Below, in pieces: positions 30,179-38,525 of a stretch of 64,000 bases of DNA (position 1 is the first letter of the stretch; every line of letters begins with the position of its first letter). The notes under the pieces were generated by a model that was given only the letters and a program-made list of their open reading frames with translations, had not been told where the DNA came from and made no database searches. A program made the position numbers and the translations under genes. This stretch comes from Lactococcus termiticola (lineage in GTDB: Bacteria > Bacillota > Bacilli > Lactobacillales > Streptococcaceae), in the NCBI RefSeq assembly GCF_003116835.1, contig NZ_BFFO01000007.1, positions 1 to 64,000 of the forward strand, in the 5' to 3' direction.

Positions 30179-30289
30179 TTATTTTTCATCTTTTTTAACT
30201 TCTTCTGCTTTTGGTTTTGGACGGAGTCCCACTTTTTCAAAGTGCTTCTTGCCGTTACGTTTACCAAATTTACGAGATCTGTAAGCCAT
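30179..30289 (-). CDS. 36-residue basic protein, unknown
   Basis: A short ORF beginning MAYRSRKFGKRNGKKH and ending in an acidic/lysine tail (AEEVKKDEK). It is very rich in Arg/Lys, like small ribosome-associated proteins. It has the best expression signals of any small ORF in the window: GAAAGGAG six nt before the ATG and a TTGAAA-17-TAGAAT promoter with extended -10. I do not recognise the family. It stands alone between nadE and the structured element A. Confidence 0.75.
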   Translation of the reverse strand: MAYRSRKFGKRNGKKHFEKVGLRPKPKAEEVKKDEK

Positions 30290-30321
30290 GACCTGCTCCT
30301 TTCAAGGTTTTTCTGTATTCT

Positions 30322-30350
30322 ATTCTAGCATAAGACCGGGCTTTTTTCAA
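30322..30350 (-). promoter_or_regulatory. Promoter of the 36-residue basic protein gene
   Basis: TTGAAA (30345-30350), 17 bp, TAGAAT (30322-30327), with TGC just before the -10. It lies 32 nt upstream of the start codon. Confidence 0.8.
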
Positions 30351-30357
30351 GAATCGT

Positions 30358-31182
30358 TCATTTCCAAAAATCATCAAAAATGCTGATTGGCAAATGACGT
30401 TTATGCTCTGTCTTCAGCCACCAGTTCTCAATCTTGGCCTTAGCATCGTCTGAAACTGCACGACCCTCAGTATAGTCGTCAATGTCGGCATAAGTCACAC
30501 CAAGAGCCACTTCATCAGCAAGGCCAGGCTTGCCATCTTCAAGGTCTGCAGTCGGCACCTTTTCATAGATGGCTGGATCAGCCCCCAGCTCAGCAAGCAA
30601 GGCCTTCCCCTGGCGTTTATTCAGTCGGAAAAGAGGCAGGAGGTCAGCCCCGCCGTCGCCAAACTTGGTAAAGAAGCCAGTGATGTTCTCTGCCGCATGG
30701 TCAGTCCCCAGGACCGCCCCAGAGCGTTCTCCGGCGATGGCATATTGAGTAATCATGCGTTGACGGGCCTTGATATTGCCTTTATTAAAGTCAGAAATTT
30801 TAAGGCCTGTCGCTTCGAGGGCATCAACTTGGCCGTCTACACCAGGCTTGATATTGACTGCCATATTGACATCAGGCTGGATGAATTTCAAGGACCGCTG
30901 GGCATCTTCTTCGTCAGCCTGGACACCGTAAGGCAGGCGGACAGCGATAAACTGGTAGCTGTCATCTCCGGTCTCTGCCCGCATTTCCTCCATCGTCATC
31001 TGGGCCAGTCGTCCAGCCAAAGATGAATCCTGGCCTCCTGAAATGCCTAGAACAAAAGTCTTAATAAAGGGATACTTTTTAAGATAAGCCTTCATAAAGT
31101 CAATCGACTTGCGGATTTCTTCTTTAGGGTCAATGCTTGGCTTCACGCCAAGTTGCTTGATAATATCGTCTTGTAGGGTCAT
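30358..31182 (-). CDS. nadE: NH3-dependent NAD+ synthetase
   Basis: A 274-residue NadE, which amidates deamido-NAD with ATP and ammonia. The PP-loop is [15 protein letters not shown] (about 42-56). [26 protein letters not shown] is the substrate and second metal region. There is no glutaminase domain, so free ammonia is the nitrogen source. An AAAAGGAG site precedes the ATG. It stands alone, 51 nt after the SprT-like gene. Confidence 0.95.
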   Translation of the reverse strand: MTLQDDIIKQLGVKPSIDPKEEIRKSIDFMKAYLKKYPFIKTFVLGISGGQDSSLAGRLAQMTMEEMRAETGDDSYQFIAVRLPYGVQADEEDAQRSLKFIQPDVNMAVNIKPGVDGQVDALEATGLKISDFNKGNIKARQRMITQYAIAGERSGAVLGTDHAAENITGFFTKFGDGGADLLPLFRLNKRQGKALLAELGADPAIYEKVPTADLEDGKPGLADEVALGVTYADIDDYTEGRAVSDDAKAKIENWWLKTEHKRHLPISIFDDFWK

Positions 31183-31233
31183 GTCTTCTCCTTTTTTCTA
31201 ATTATAGCTTATCTTTTAGCTTGCTGTCAAAGG

Positions 31234-32151
31234 CTACCTAATTCCCTTAAATTCAAAGCGCTGAGAATCACAACGCTGACAGCCTATGTTGTCCAAACAA
31301 AAGGGACTTTCCCGTCTTTCATAACGCTTGCAGTCCTTGCAGCGATAGAGATAGGGTGACTCGACAAAGTCATCCCAGGCCTGGTAATGGTCGAGGACCT
31401 GGCCCTCTCGCTGGTCGGCTTCACGTCTAGCTTCTGCGAGGTCACGGGTCCAGAAGGCCTGCCTTAGCGACATGGTCGACTTGTCCTGGGCGATGCTGAT
31501 TGGCTGGACCAGCTGTCGGCCTCCTTTTACGGGTCCGAGGGGAAGATAGCTAGCCTCGCCTCTGATGTAGCTCCCGTCTGGCAGGCCGACGACATAGCGT
31601 GGATGCTCCAGGATTTCCTGGCGACGATGGTCAGCCTGCTTCATCCAAGCCTTGTTGTAGCCAAAGAGGTCTTCGACTTCGAGTTTGGCCGACTGACAAT
31701 TTGGACAGGTCTGTCCTGCATTCTCAGACTGATAATTCTGCCGGTAGACCTTCTTACAGTGTGGACAGGCCAGTCTAAGATAAAGGTACTCGAGACCTCT
31801 ATGATGGTAGGTCCCGCCGGCATCGACCTGGTTTGACATCTGCTTAAAGGCCCGATTGTGGCCAAAGTCCTCGCCGTCAATATAGAGAAAGTAATGAATC
31901 AGCTCATGCCTGACCGTCTTGACAAACTTGGGGTCCATAAAGTCTCTGGCCCTGAGCTCGATGACAATGTCAGACTTTCTTCTTTCTTCTGGGTCAGCAT
32001 GCAAGATTCTGCTATTGGGATTCATCCGGCCGGCAGTATTGCCATGGTAGTTCAGAGGCAAAAACTGGGCCCGATGTAAAAAAGGCCGGCCGAAATCTCG
32101 CTCGGCCACCTTGTGCACATAGTCATTGATTAAATTGTCAAAATCAGACAT
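31234..32151 (-). CDS. Extended SprT-like metalloprotease-fold protein
   Basis: A 305-residue protein, about twice the usual SprT length. Residues 1-110 are SprT-like with the zinc motif HELIHYFLYIDGEDFGHNRAF (HExxH). A first zinc ribbon follows (CPHCKKVYRQ ... CPNCQSAK, about 129-155). The added C-terminal part (160-305) has a linker with DHRRQEILEHPRYVVGL and then a second ribbon with two CxxC pairs (CKDCKRYE ... CQRCDSQRF). SprT-like proteins act on DNA-protein crosslinks in eukaryotes, but the bacterial role is open. It overlaps the next gene by 8 bp. Confidence 0.82.
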   Translation of the reverse strand: MSDFDNLINDYVHKVAERDFGRPFLHRAQFLPLNYHGNTAGRMNPNSRILHADPEERRKSDIVIELRARDFMDPKFVKTVRHELIHYFLYIDGEDFGHNRAFKQMSNQVDAGGTYHHRGLEYLYLRLACPHCKKVYRQNYQSENAGQTCPNCQSAKLEVEDLFGYNKAWMKQADHRRQEILEHPRYVVGLPDGSYIRGEASYLPLGPVKGGRQLVQPISIAQDKSTMSLRQAFWTRDLAEARREADQREGQVLDHYQAWDDFVESPYLYRCKDCKRYERRESPFCLDNIGCQRCDSQRFEFKGIR

Positions 32152-32755
32152 TTTTTACTTTCTTTTTATAAAAATAGAGGTAGCCAAAGAAGAGCAGATA
32201 AATCAGGCCGGCCAGGATAAAGCAGTGGAGGAAGAAAGACTCGGGCAGGACGGTAATAATCGGGTCGGTCTTCGGGTCAAAGAGCCAATCTTCATTTCTA
32301 AATAAGAGCTCATGAAAGAGAACAAAGAACTGGTCAAAGCCGAGTAATACCGCTGTCAAGACCGCCAAAAATGGCAGGCTCAGAATCATCGTCAATCCCC
32401 TCCTGAAAAAAATGTTCAGGTATTCCTTTACAAAAACCACAAATGCCGGCAAGAGGACAATGAGGCAGGCCAGGGCGACCATAAAGAAGACCTTGACCTC
32501 AAAGAAATGCTCCAAACCGCTCGCCGACGATGGAAAATCAGGCATCACAAGACGGCCTGAAAAAGGATTGAGCAGGTAATGAATCAGGAGCTGATAATTA
32601 TGGCTCAGGGCAGGACTAGACAGACCTGCCAGCTCATCAAGCCGTCCCCAGCCAATCTCCAGCTGAAAGAGCGGAATCGAGAGCAGGACCGTCCCAATCA
32701 CAGTCAGGGCAAGCCCCCACAAAAAAGTCCCGGCAAATAAGAGTCGGTCTCTCAC
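32144..32755 (-). CDS. DUF1461 / TIGR01906 integral membrane protein
   Basis: A 203-residue protein with about four hydrophobic segments and the family motif FHELLFRNEDWLFDPKTDPIITVLPESFF. The function is unknown. I place the start at GTG 32753-32755, 1 nt past the HAD gene stop codon with GGGAAG in front. The ORF can be extended to an ATG 6 or 12 codons upstream inside the HAD gene. The pairing with a NagD-like HAD gene is conserved in lactic acid bacteria. Confidence 0.75.
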   Translation of the reverse strand: MRDRLLFAGTFLWGLALTVIGTVLLSIPLFQLEIGWGRLDELAGLSSPALSHNYQLLIHYLLNPFSGRLVMPDFPSSASGLEHFFEVKVFFMVALACLIVLLPAFVVFVKEYLNIFFRRGLTMILSLPFLAVLTAVLLGFDQFFVLFHELLFRNEDWLFDPKTDPIITVLPESFFLHCFILAGLIYLLFFGYLYFYKKKVKNV

Positions 32756-32756
32756 G

Positions 32757-33530
32757 TTAAACTTCCCATTCATCAAGGCTTGCCACGACATGAGTCGGTG
32801 CTGGATTCAGGCCAGGCACTTCTTCTGGGGCTGTAAAACCGGTCGTGACGAGGAGGCTGTCGATGCCGTTGTCAATACCGGTGTGGATGTCAGTCAGATA
32901 GTTGTCGCCAACCATGAGAAGTTCTTCCTTTGGCAGGCCGATTTTTTCGACAGCTTTTTCAGCAATGATGGCTTCAGGCTTGCCGATATAGGTCGCCTTG
33001 ACCCGGGTCGCCGCCTCAATCATGGTCACCAGTGAGCCTGCACCAGGCAGGAGGCCTCGTTCGCTCGGCAGGTTGAGATCGGGATTGGTCCCGATAAGCT
33101 TGGCCCCCCGATGGATGGCAAGGGTTGCCAGGGCTAGCATCTCATAGGTCAAGTCAGAATCCAGGGCGACCACGACATAGGCCGGATTTTCCCGCTCTTT
33201 CTTGTAGCCTGCCTCGTAGATAGCTTCTTTTAGGCCATCTTCGCCGATGATGTAGACGGTCTTTTCAAGGCCGAGTTCATTCATGTAGTCGACGGTGGCA
33301 AGGCTGGCCGTGTAGATGGTCTCAAGACCCGTCTCGATGTTAAATTTTTCAGCCAGGCGTTTTTGGACGACTCGAGGCGTCTTCGTCGTGTTATTGGTCA
33401 AAAAGAGGTAGGGAATCCCTGCCGTCTGCAAGCGATGGATAAAGGCTTCACCCGCTGGAATCCGGTCGTTGCCCATGTAGATGGTTCCATCGAGGTCGAT
33501 CAGGTAGCCCTTGTATTTTTTATTCGTCAT
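32757..33530 (-). CDS. HAD-IIA (NagD/YutF-like) phosphatase
   Basis: A 257-residue HAD phosphatase. Motif I is [11 protein letters not shown], motif II is [10 protein letters not shown], and motif IV is [14 protein letters not shown]. The C2A cap covers the middle. TIGR01457-like members dephosphorylate small sugar or nucleotide phosphates, and the substrate here is unknown. The start is [15 protein letters not shown]. Six more codons in frame are likely not used. It overlaps the thioesterase gene by 11 bp. Confidence 0.87.
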   Translation of the reverse strand: MTNKKYKGYLIDLDGTIYMGNDRIPAGEAFIHRLQTAGIPYLFLTNNTTKTPRVVQKRLAEKFNIETGLETIYTASLATVDYMNELGLEKTVYIIGEDGLKEAIYEAGYKKERENPAYVVVALDSDLTYEMLALATLAIHRGAKLIGTNPDLNLPSERGLLPGAGSLVTMIEAATRVKATYIGKPEAIIAEKAVEKIGLPKEELLMVGDNYLTDIHTGIDNGIDSLLVTTGFTAPEEVPGLNPAPTHVVASLDEWEV

Positions 33531-34257
33531 TATTTTTTGTCCACTCAATTTCTATTTCAGTCGCATTGCCATTCAGCTTGTGGTGGCTGGTCAGGCCATC
33601 CATATCCATTTCAAAGAGGGCCTCGACGGTCTCGCCATAGCGGACCTCGTGATTATACTTGATATAGACCTTCTTTGGCTGGTGGCTGGCCCTAAAGTCA
33701 TAATCAATCATGTCGGCCGCCCAGTCATAGTACTTGGCATTGTTGACGTGGCCGTTCATGTCCAGGTCAGAAAATCGAACCGGATAGCTGGTCACTTCAG
33801 GATTTAGCAGCTCTTTTTTGAACTTGTGTGACCTTTGGATTTTGCTGGATTTATCTGCAGCATAAGGGGCAACAATGTCATCGTGGACCCGCTCAACCTT
33901 GCGACTCTCAAGTCCCATGAGGACCCAGCTGGCGTGGATGGTCAAGAGCAGTTCGCCATTTTCAGCAATGAATCTGAAATCCCGGTAGCAGAAAAACTTG
34001 TTGTAGCTGGTCGCTTCGGTCTCAATCGTGATGTCTTCCATGAAGCGGGGCAAGCGATTGATTTCCAGCTCATACTCCGTCACTGCCCAAAAGAGCTTGT
34101 AGTGGTCATTGAGCCAGACGTCGCTTCGATTGAGCTCGACAGATTGTTCGCCAGAAACCTGGAGGGCGAAGGCCAATATATTAGAAATTTTCATATTCTT
34201 AAAGCGGTCACTTTCATAAAAAGGCACGCTAAAAGGTCTTTGATAGGTCAATCCCAT
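33520..34257 (-). CDS. Acyl-ACP thioesterase
   Basis: A 245-residue double hot-dog thioesterase of the FatA/PF01643 family, releasing fatty acids from acyl carrier protein. [25 protein letters not shown] begins the first hot-dog. The second has [24 protein letters not shown] with the catalytic Asn/His. It is part of a compact run SprT-like, DUF1461, HAD, thioesterase, comEB. Confidence 0.87.
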   Translation of the reverse strand: MGLTYQRPFSVPFYESDRFKNMKISNILAFALQVSGEQSVELNRSDVWLNDHYKLFWAVTEYELEINRLPRFMEDITIETEATSYNKFFCYRDFRFIAENGELLLTIHASWVLMGLESRKVERVHDDIVAPYAADKSSKIQRSHKFKKELLNPEVTSYPVRFSDLDMNGHVNNAKYYDWAADMIDYDFRASHQPKKVYIKYNHEVRYGETVEALFEMDMDGLTSHHKLNGNATEIEIEWTKNNDE

Positions 34258-34266
34258 AATCTTCTC

Positions 34267-34701
34267 CTAGATTTTTTCAACGTCGATGCTCAAGGTCTTA
34301 ATTAACTGCTCTTCATAAGGATCTTTGGCATGGTATTCATTGATGTACTTGATTTCCTTGACACCGGCCGCCAGAGCAAGCTTGAGGCAGGCGATGCAGG
34401 GAAAGAGGGTCGTATAGAGGGTCGAGCCACTCGGCGAAACCCCGTGCTTGGCAGCCTGTGCGATGGCGTTTTGCTCAGCATGAACAGTGGCAATGCAGTG
34501 GCCATCCTTGTCTTCCAGACAGCCGACATCGGTACAGTGGGGCATGCCAGAGACAGAGCCATTGTAGCCGGTAGAGAGCAGCTGGCCTTCAGGCGAGACC
34601 AGAAGGGCACCGACCTGGGCATGGGTACAGGTTGATCGGGTCGCTACCACTTCTACGATTTCTTTGAAATATTCATTTTTACTTGGACGTTGAAAGGTCA
34701 T
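34267..34701 (-). CDS. comEB: dCMP deaminase / ComEB
   Basis: A 144-residue zinc deaminase converting dCMP to dUMP. Zinc ligands are visible in ATVHAEQNAI and LFPCIACLKLAL, and the substrate segment is GYNGSVSGMPHC. The name comes from the competence operon of B. subtilis, but here no comEA or comEC is adjacent. It is the first gene of the run towards nadE. Confidence 0.9.
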   Translation of the reverse strand: MTFQRPSKNEYFKEIVEVVATRSTCTHAQVGALLVSPEGQLLSTGYNGSVSGMPHCTDVGCLEDKDGHCIATVHAEQNAIAQAAKHGVSPSGSTLYTTLFPCIACLKLALAAGVKEIKYINEYHAKDPYEEQLIKTLSIDVEKI

Positions 34702-34725
34702 GATTTCTCCTTTTTCAATAGTTTT

Positions 34726-34734
34726 ATTATAGCA
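34726..34734 (-). promoter_or_regulatory. Extended -10 promoter of the comEB run
   Basis: TGC-TATAAT on the minus strand lies 24 nt upstream of the comEB ATG, with AAAAAGGAG between. It probably drives comEB to the SprT-like gene. Confidence 0.65.
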
Positions 34735-34856
34735 AAAATGGGCGGGGATTTGCTGGCTTGCTGGATTCTGATAAATGCGTCATTGCCTTTCAGAAAAGAG
34801 CTGGCCTTTGCCCTGGGGCCGGAAGCGAAGTCTCAGACTTACATTCCTAATTCCAC

Positions 34857-34877
34857 AAAAAAACGGGCTCAGCCCGC
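34857..34877 (-). terminator. Terminator containing the lysozyme gene stop codon
   Basis: CGGGCTGAGCCCG followed by seven U on the minus strand. The TGA stop is the loop of the hairpin. Confidence 0.85.
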
Positions 34878-35696
34878 ATTCAAAAACAACTTCTTATATT
34901 CTGCCTCTGAGCGAATCAAGCTCAGGTCGACGTTTTCATTATAGCCAGGGACGGTACCCTTATCGGTAAACTGATGCATGTCGTAGGGGAGCTCGGTGTT
35001 TGGCGAGCTGTTCCAGTAGCCATTGTCGATGCCGTAGTCGGCCATCCAGATGGCTGTGAACTTGCTGACATCAATCTTGTTTTGAGTGATAAACCAGTCC
35101 TGGGCGTAAATCCCGATGTTCTTGACACCCTTTGAGGCCAGCTCGCTACGGAAGGTTTCAATCCCCTTGTTGAGGTCAGGCATGTTAGACTCTTCGACAT
35201 CGAGCCAGTAATAGGTCGGATGATAAGGACTGGCATTCTTATAAAAGAGGTCGGCCTGTTCCTTCATTTCATTGTCGTCCTTACCCTTGACATAAGCGTA
35301 GACAGCAACGGGGACCTTTCTGGCCTGGAAGGCTTCGATATGTTCCTTGTAGGCCTTGTCTGTCCCATCCTTGGTCGCCGCCGTGTTTTCCTTGGACTGG
35401 GCCCCGGCCTGGACCCGGATGATGGCTCCGAGGACATTGCGGGAAACCGTGTCATAGTCAATATCCTTTGGCTGTTGCCAGGCTGAGAAGTCAACGATGT
35501 ATTTATTGGCCTCAAAGTGGGGTTGCTCAGGCTCATTCATGGCCTTACTGAAAATGTTCTTTGGTTGGGCACCAGCAACATTTCCCGACTTGGGCTGATA
35601 GTGCATGGCCTTGACCAGAACAGCAAAAACAACCATCAAGGCAAAGAACATGATCGCTACTGGTAGTTTTAGTTTTCGTCTCATGGTTGGTTTCAT
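34869..35696 (-). CDS. GH25 family lysozyme, membrane-anchored
   Basis: A 275-residue protein. Residues 6-30 are one hydrophobic anchor or uncleaved signal after a basic start (MRRKLKLPVAIMFFALMVV). The GH25 muramidase domain spans about 65-270, with acidic residues in VDFSAWQ, YYWLDVEES and AIWMADYGIDN, and a C-terminal QFTDKGTVPG. It should cut the glycan strand of peptidoglycan at the cell surface. The ATG used lies 7 nt after an extended -10 and has no ribosome site, so a leaderless message is likely. Another ATG is four codons in. Confidence 0.85.
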   Translation of the reverse strand: MKPTMRRKLKLPVAIMFFALMVVFAVLVKAMHYQPKSGNVAGAQPKNIFSKAMNEPEQPHFEANKYIVDFSAWQQPKDIDYDTVSRNVLGAIIRVQAGAQSKENTAATKDGTDKAYKEHIEAFQARKVPVAVYAYVKGKDDNEMKEQADLFYKNASPYHPTYYWLDVEESNMPDLNKGIETFRSELASKGVKNIGIYAQDWFITQNKIDVSKFTAIWMADYGIDNGYWNSSPNTELPYDMHQFTDKGTVPGYNENVDLSLIRSEAEYKKLFLNAG

Positions 35697-35703
35697 TACA
35701 CAT

Positions 35704-35712
35704 ATTATAACA
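35704..35712 (-). promoter_or_regulatory. Extended -10 promoter of the lysozyme gene, apparently leaderless
   Basis: TGT-TATAAT on the minus strand ends 7 nt before the ATG at 35694-35696. No Shine-Dalgarno sequence is present. Confidence 0.65.
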
Positions 35713-35757
35713 AAAAATAATTGCAAATTCTTTAGTTATGCACTCAGTCCTTGTTAT

Positions 35758-35833
35758 AGCTGACTATATCGGGCTTTTTAGGCTTCAATCAAGCCATGAA
35801 AATGATAAAAAAGAGCCCATATATGTCAGAGCT
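35758..35833. repeat. Long imperfect hairpin upstream of the lysozyme gene
   Basis: AGCTGACTATATCGGGCT at the left pairs imperfectly with AGCCCATATATGTCAGAGCT at the right, with an inner GGCTT/AAGCC hairpin. It lies between the hemW terminator and the lysozyme promoter. It lacks the conserved loop of elements A and B. Confidence 0.55.
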
Positions 35834-35846
35834 GTCATGAAAATTT

Positions 35847-35876
35847 GATGAAAAAAAGGACAGGCTTACTGTCCAA
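35847..35876 (-). terminator. Terminator of the hemW operon
   Basis: GGACAG and CTGTCC pair around GCTTA, then seven U on the minus strand, 7 nt after the hemW stop codon. Confidence 0.85.
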
Positions 35877-35882
35877 GATTTT

Positions 35883-37016
35883 TTATTTCTCCGGCAGGTC
35901 GTCCAGCAAGAAGGCCTCAAAGACCTCGTTGCCCAGCTCAAAGCCCTTGTCGGTCATCTGAACCAGGCCAGGCTTATCTTCAAGCAGGCCTTGTCCTATC
36001 AGCTCTTTGACCTGCTGTCCATAGAGCTCATGAAAATCAAGCTGAAATTTAGCTTCAAAGCTCTCAATAGTAACGCCTGACTTCTTTCGCAGGCCGAGGA
36101 ACATCTCTTCTTCTACTTTTTCCTTGAGGCTCAGGACTTCTTCATTGACCCGCTTCTGGCCAGCCTCTGCCTCGAGATAGTGGTGGACAGGCCCGTAGTT
36201 CTTATAGCGGACCCCATCCAGATAGCCAGAGGCCCCAGCCCCGATACCGTAGTACACAGCATTGTCCCAGTAGGTCAGATTGTGCTTGCTCTCAAAGCCT
36301 GGCTTTGAAAAATTCGAGACCTCATAGTGCTCATAGCCATGCTTGACCAGGGTCTCGATGATGTATTCATACATGTCGGCATTCTTGTCTTCAGAAGGCA
36401 GATGGAGGAGGCCTCGACGTTCCCGGTTCATAAAGACGGTATGATTTTCTAAAATCAGGCTGTAGAGGGCAATGTGGGGGAGGTCCAGAGCCAAAAACTT
36501 CTCAACATCAGAGACGACAGTCGCCATCTCTTGGCCGGGCAGGGCGTAAATCAGGTCTATGGTAATGTTCTCAAAGCCTGCCGTCCGCAGGCGGGCAATA
36601 GCGTCATAGACCTCTGCTTCTCTATGCGTCCGGCCGATCCTCTGTAAGAGCTTGTCATCAAAAGACTGGACGCCCAGGGAAATCCGGTTGACCGGGCTCT
36701 TGGCGAGGACGGCAATCATCTCGTCAGACAGGTCTGAAGGATTGGCCTCGACAGTAAATTCCTCCAGCAAGCTCAAATCAAGTTCTTGAGTTAAGCCAGT
36801 TAGCAATTTCTCCATCTGTGGAACGGTCAAGACAGTCGGCGTCCCACCTCCAATATAAAGGGTCCGCAGACTCTTGATGCCATAGCTCCGGTATTCCTCA
36901 AGAAGACTGTCAATATAATCATCCACCGGCTGGCCCTCGAGCAGGACCTTAGCAAAATCGCAGTAATAACAGATGTGTGAGCAAAAGGGAATGTGGATAT
37001 AGGCGGCATTAGCCAT
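35883..37016 (-). CDS. hemW: HemW, radical SAM heme chaperone (HemN-like)
   Basis: A 377-residue radical SAM protein. The cluster cysteines are C12, C16 and C19 in PFCSHICYYCDF. GGGTPTVL and the long HemN C-terminal domain follow (ISLGVQSFDDKLLQRIGRTH). Such proteins are often called coproporphyrinogen oxidases, but in lactococci, which make no heme, the HemW heme-chaperone role is the better match. It overlaps the upstream membrane protein gene by 8 bp. Confidence 0.9.
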   Translation of the reverse strand: MANAAYIHIPFCSHICYYCDFAKVLLEGQPVDDYIDSLLEEYRSYGIKSLRTLYIGGGTPTVLTVPQMEKLLTGLTQELDLSLLEEFTVEANPSDLSDEMIAVLAKSPVNRISLGVQSFDDKLLQRIGRTHREAEVYDAIARLRTAGFENITIDLIYALPGQEMATVVSDVEKFLALDLPHIALYSLILENHTVFMNRERRGLLHLPSEDKNADMYEYIIETLVKHGYEHYEVSNFSKPGFESKHNLTYWDNAVYYGIGAGASGYLDGVRYKNYGPVHHYLEAEAGQKRVNEEVLSLKEKVEEEMFLGLRKKSGVTIESFEAKFQLDFHELYGQQVKELIGQGLLEDKPGLVQMTDKGFELGNEVFEAFLLDDLPEK

Positions 37017-37590
37017 GTTTCACCAACTTTCTTTGGCGTCCAAAAATGACAGCAAATAAAATGAGATTTACCAGAAAAAGATAAATCGGAAAGGCCGAGG
37101 TCGTGAAATTCCAGTGCTGGATAAGGAGGACGGCTACGATGGCATTGATTACCCCCGCCAAATAAGGGCCGATACCTTCCGTCTCCGGATGCCTCCAGGA
37201 CTTGACCAGGGTCGGCATGACAGCGAGCAGATCAGCGACCAGCGACAAAATCAGGGCTGTATCTGGATTCTTTGTGAAATACCAGAGCAGGAGGGCCAGC
37301 AGAGCCAGGACCAGACAAGTCCAGTCAAAGCTCCGGATTTCCCAGTAGGCCTTGCGGTTGACAAAGCTGGAGAGGAGAATCAGGGCGGTCGAGGCCACTG
37401 ATACCAGCACCGGCATCTGGCCCAGGTCAAAGCCTTTTGAAAGTGAGGCAACAAGGCCAATCGACGGGGCCAATGTCCAAATCAGCCAGGAGATTTTATT
37501 TGGCCTGACCTTGCCCTGAATGCTGGCGATGGCATAGGGGATATTTGCAAACAAGGTCACGACGACCGAGATAATCAGCAGGAAATTCAT
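37009..37590 (-). CDS. Unknown six-helix membrane protein
   Basis: A 193-residue protein with about six hydrophobic segments. Two proline-containing motifs, NIPYAIASIQGKVRPNKISW and MPTLVKSWRHPETEGI, stand at equivalent places in the two halves, which suggests an internal duplication like PQ-loop or SWEET carriers. That link is tentative. It shares an operon with hemW (8-bp overlap). TGC-TACAAT ends 6 nt before the ATG, so it may be leaderless. Confidence 0.7.
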   Translation of the reverse strand: MNFLLIISVVVTLFANIPYAIASIQGKVRPNKISWLIWTLAPSIGLVASLSKGFDLGQMPVLVSVASTALILLSSFVNRKAYWEIRSFDWTCLVLALLALLLWYFTKNPDTALILSLVADLLAVMPTLVKSWRHPETEGIGPYLAGVINAIVAVLLIQHWNFTTSAFPIYLFLVNLILFAVIFGRQRKLVKHG

Positions 37591-37596
37591 TCTTTC

Positions 37597-37605
37597 ATTG
37601 TAGCA
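37597..37605 (-). promoter_or_regulatory. Extended -10 promoter of the hemW operon, apparently leaderless
   Basis: TGC-TACAAT on the minus strand ends 6 nt before the ATG at 37588-37590. GAAAGA lies in those 6 nt, too close to act as a ribosome site. Confidence 0.6.
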
Positions 37606-37615
37606 TGTTTCAGGA

Positions 37616-37648
37616 CAAGAAAAAAGACTGGGGTTTCCAGTCTTTTTA
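37616..37648 (-). terminator. Terminator of tpiA
   Basis: AAAGACTGG and CCAGTCTTT pair, with U-runs on the minus strand. It lies 11 nt after the tpiA stop codon. Confidence 0.85.
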
Positions 37649-37658
37649 ATGCTCTTGC

Positions 37659-38417
37659 TTATTTGTAGATTTCAAGCAAAGCAAGGAAGCTTTCAGCTTC
37701 AAGTGAAGCTCCACCAACGAGTGCGCCGTCGATGTTTTCTTTAGCCATCAATCCTTCGATTGTTTCAGGTTTAACTGATCCACCGTATTGGATACGTACA
37801 GCTTCTGAAACTTCTTTACCGTAGAGTTTTTCAACTGTTGAACGAACAACACCACAAGTTTCGTCAGCGATTTCATTTGTAGCAGTTTTACCTGTACCGA
37901 TAGCCCAGATTGGTTCGTAAGCGATAACGAGTTTAGAAACTTGTTCAGCTGTCAAGCCTTCAAGACCAGCTTCGATTTGAGCGGATACAAACTCAGCTGT
38001 TTTTCCAGCTTCGAAAGTTTCCAAAGTTTCACCACAGCAAAGGATTGGCGTCAAGCCGTTTGCGAAGATTGCTTTCGCTTTTTTGTTGATGTCTTCATCA
38101 GTTTCGTGGAAATATTCACGACGTTCTGAGTGACCGATGATGATGTATTCGATACCAAGGTCAGCGATTGCTGCTGGAGAGTTTTCACCAGTGAATGCAC
38201 CAGCATTTTCAAAGTAGCTGTTTTCTGCAGCAAGTTGAAGTTCTGAACCTTGACGTGAGTAAGCCATAGGTGCCAAGAAAAGTGCAGGTGCACCGATAAC
38301 TGAATCAACTTTTTCAGATGATGGCAAGTTATTTTTAACAGCATCTACAAAAGCTTGAGCTTCTGAGAGTGTTTTGTTCATTTTCCAGTTACCAGCAATG
38401 ATAGGTTTGCGTGACAT
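37659..38417 (-). CDS. tpiA: Triosephosphate isomerase
   Basis: A 252-residue TIM-barrel enzyme of glycolysis. GNWKMNKT holds the active-site lysine, [11 protein letters not shown] the catalytic histidine, and [14 protein letters not shown] the catalytic glutamate and loop 6. [10 protein letters not shown] and GALVGGASL bind phosphate. Codon use is markedly biased and more AT-rich at third positions than in its neighbours, as expected of a highly expressed gene. It is monocistronic with its own terminator and promoter. Confidence 0.97.
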   Translation of the reverse strand: MSRKPIIAGNWKMNKTLSEAQAFVDAVKNNLPSSEKVDSVIGAPALFLAPMAYSRQGSELQLAAENSYFENAGAFTGENSPAAIADLGIEYIIIGHSERREYFHETDEDINKKAKAIFANGLTPILCCGETLETFEAGKTAEFVSAQIEAGLEGLTAEQVSKLVIAYEPIWAIGTGKTATNEIADETCGVVRSTVEKLYGKEVSEAVRIQYGGSVKPETIEGLMAKENIDGALVGGASLEAESFLALLEIYK

Positions 38418-38452
38418 GTTGTACCTCTTTTTTTATTTTTATTTACTTGTTT

Positions 38453-38461
38453 ATTTTAGCA
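38453..38461 (-). promoter_or_regulatory. Extended -10 promoter of tpiA
   Basis: TGC-TAAAAT on the minus strand, 35 nt upstream of the ATG, with AAAGAGG in the leader. TGCAAT lies 16 bp upstream as a weak -35. Confidence 0.65.
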
Positions 38462-38525
38462 TAATTTGTGACGGATTGCACTTGATAATGATGTGGGGCT
38501 TTCTGGACATTTGGGCTTGCCTTGC

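Noticed and set aside
34741-34860. A third copy of the A/B structured element upstream of comEB
   Set aside because: The stretch has scattered short inverted repeats and bits resembling the family (TTTGCTGG, ATTGCCTTTC), but no closing stem and no CCCTA loop.
35883-37016. Oxygen-independent coproporphyrinogen oxidase
   Set aside because: The sequence is HemN-like, but no other heme synthesis gene is seen and the cysteine pattern and length fit HemW, so the oxidase name was not used.
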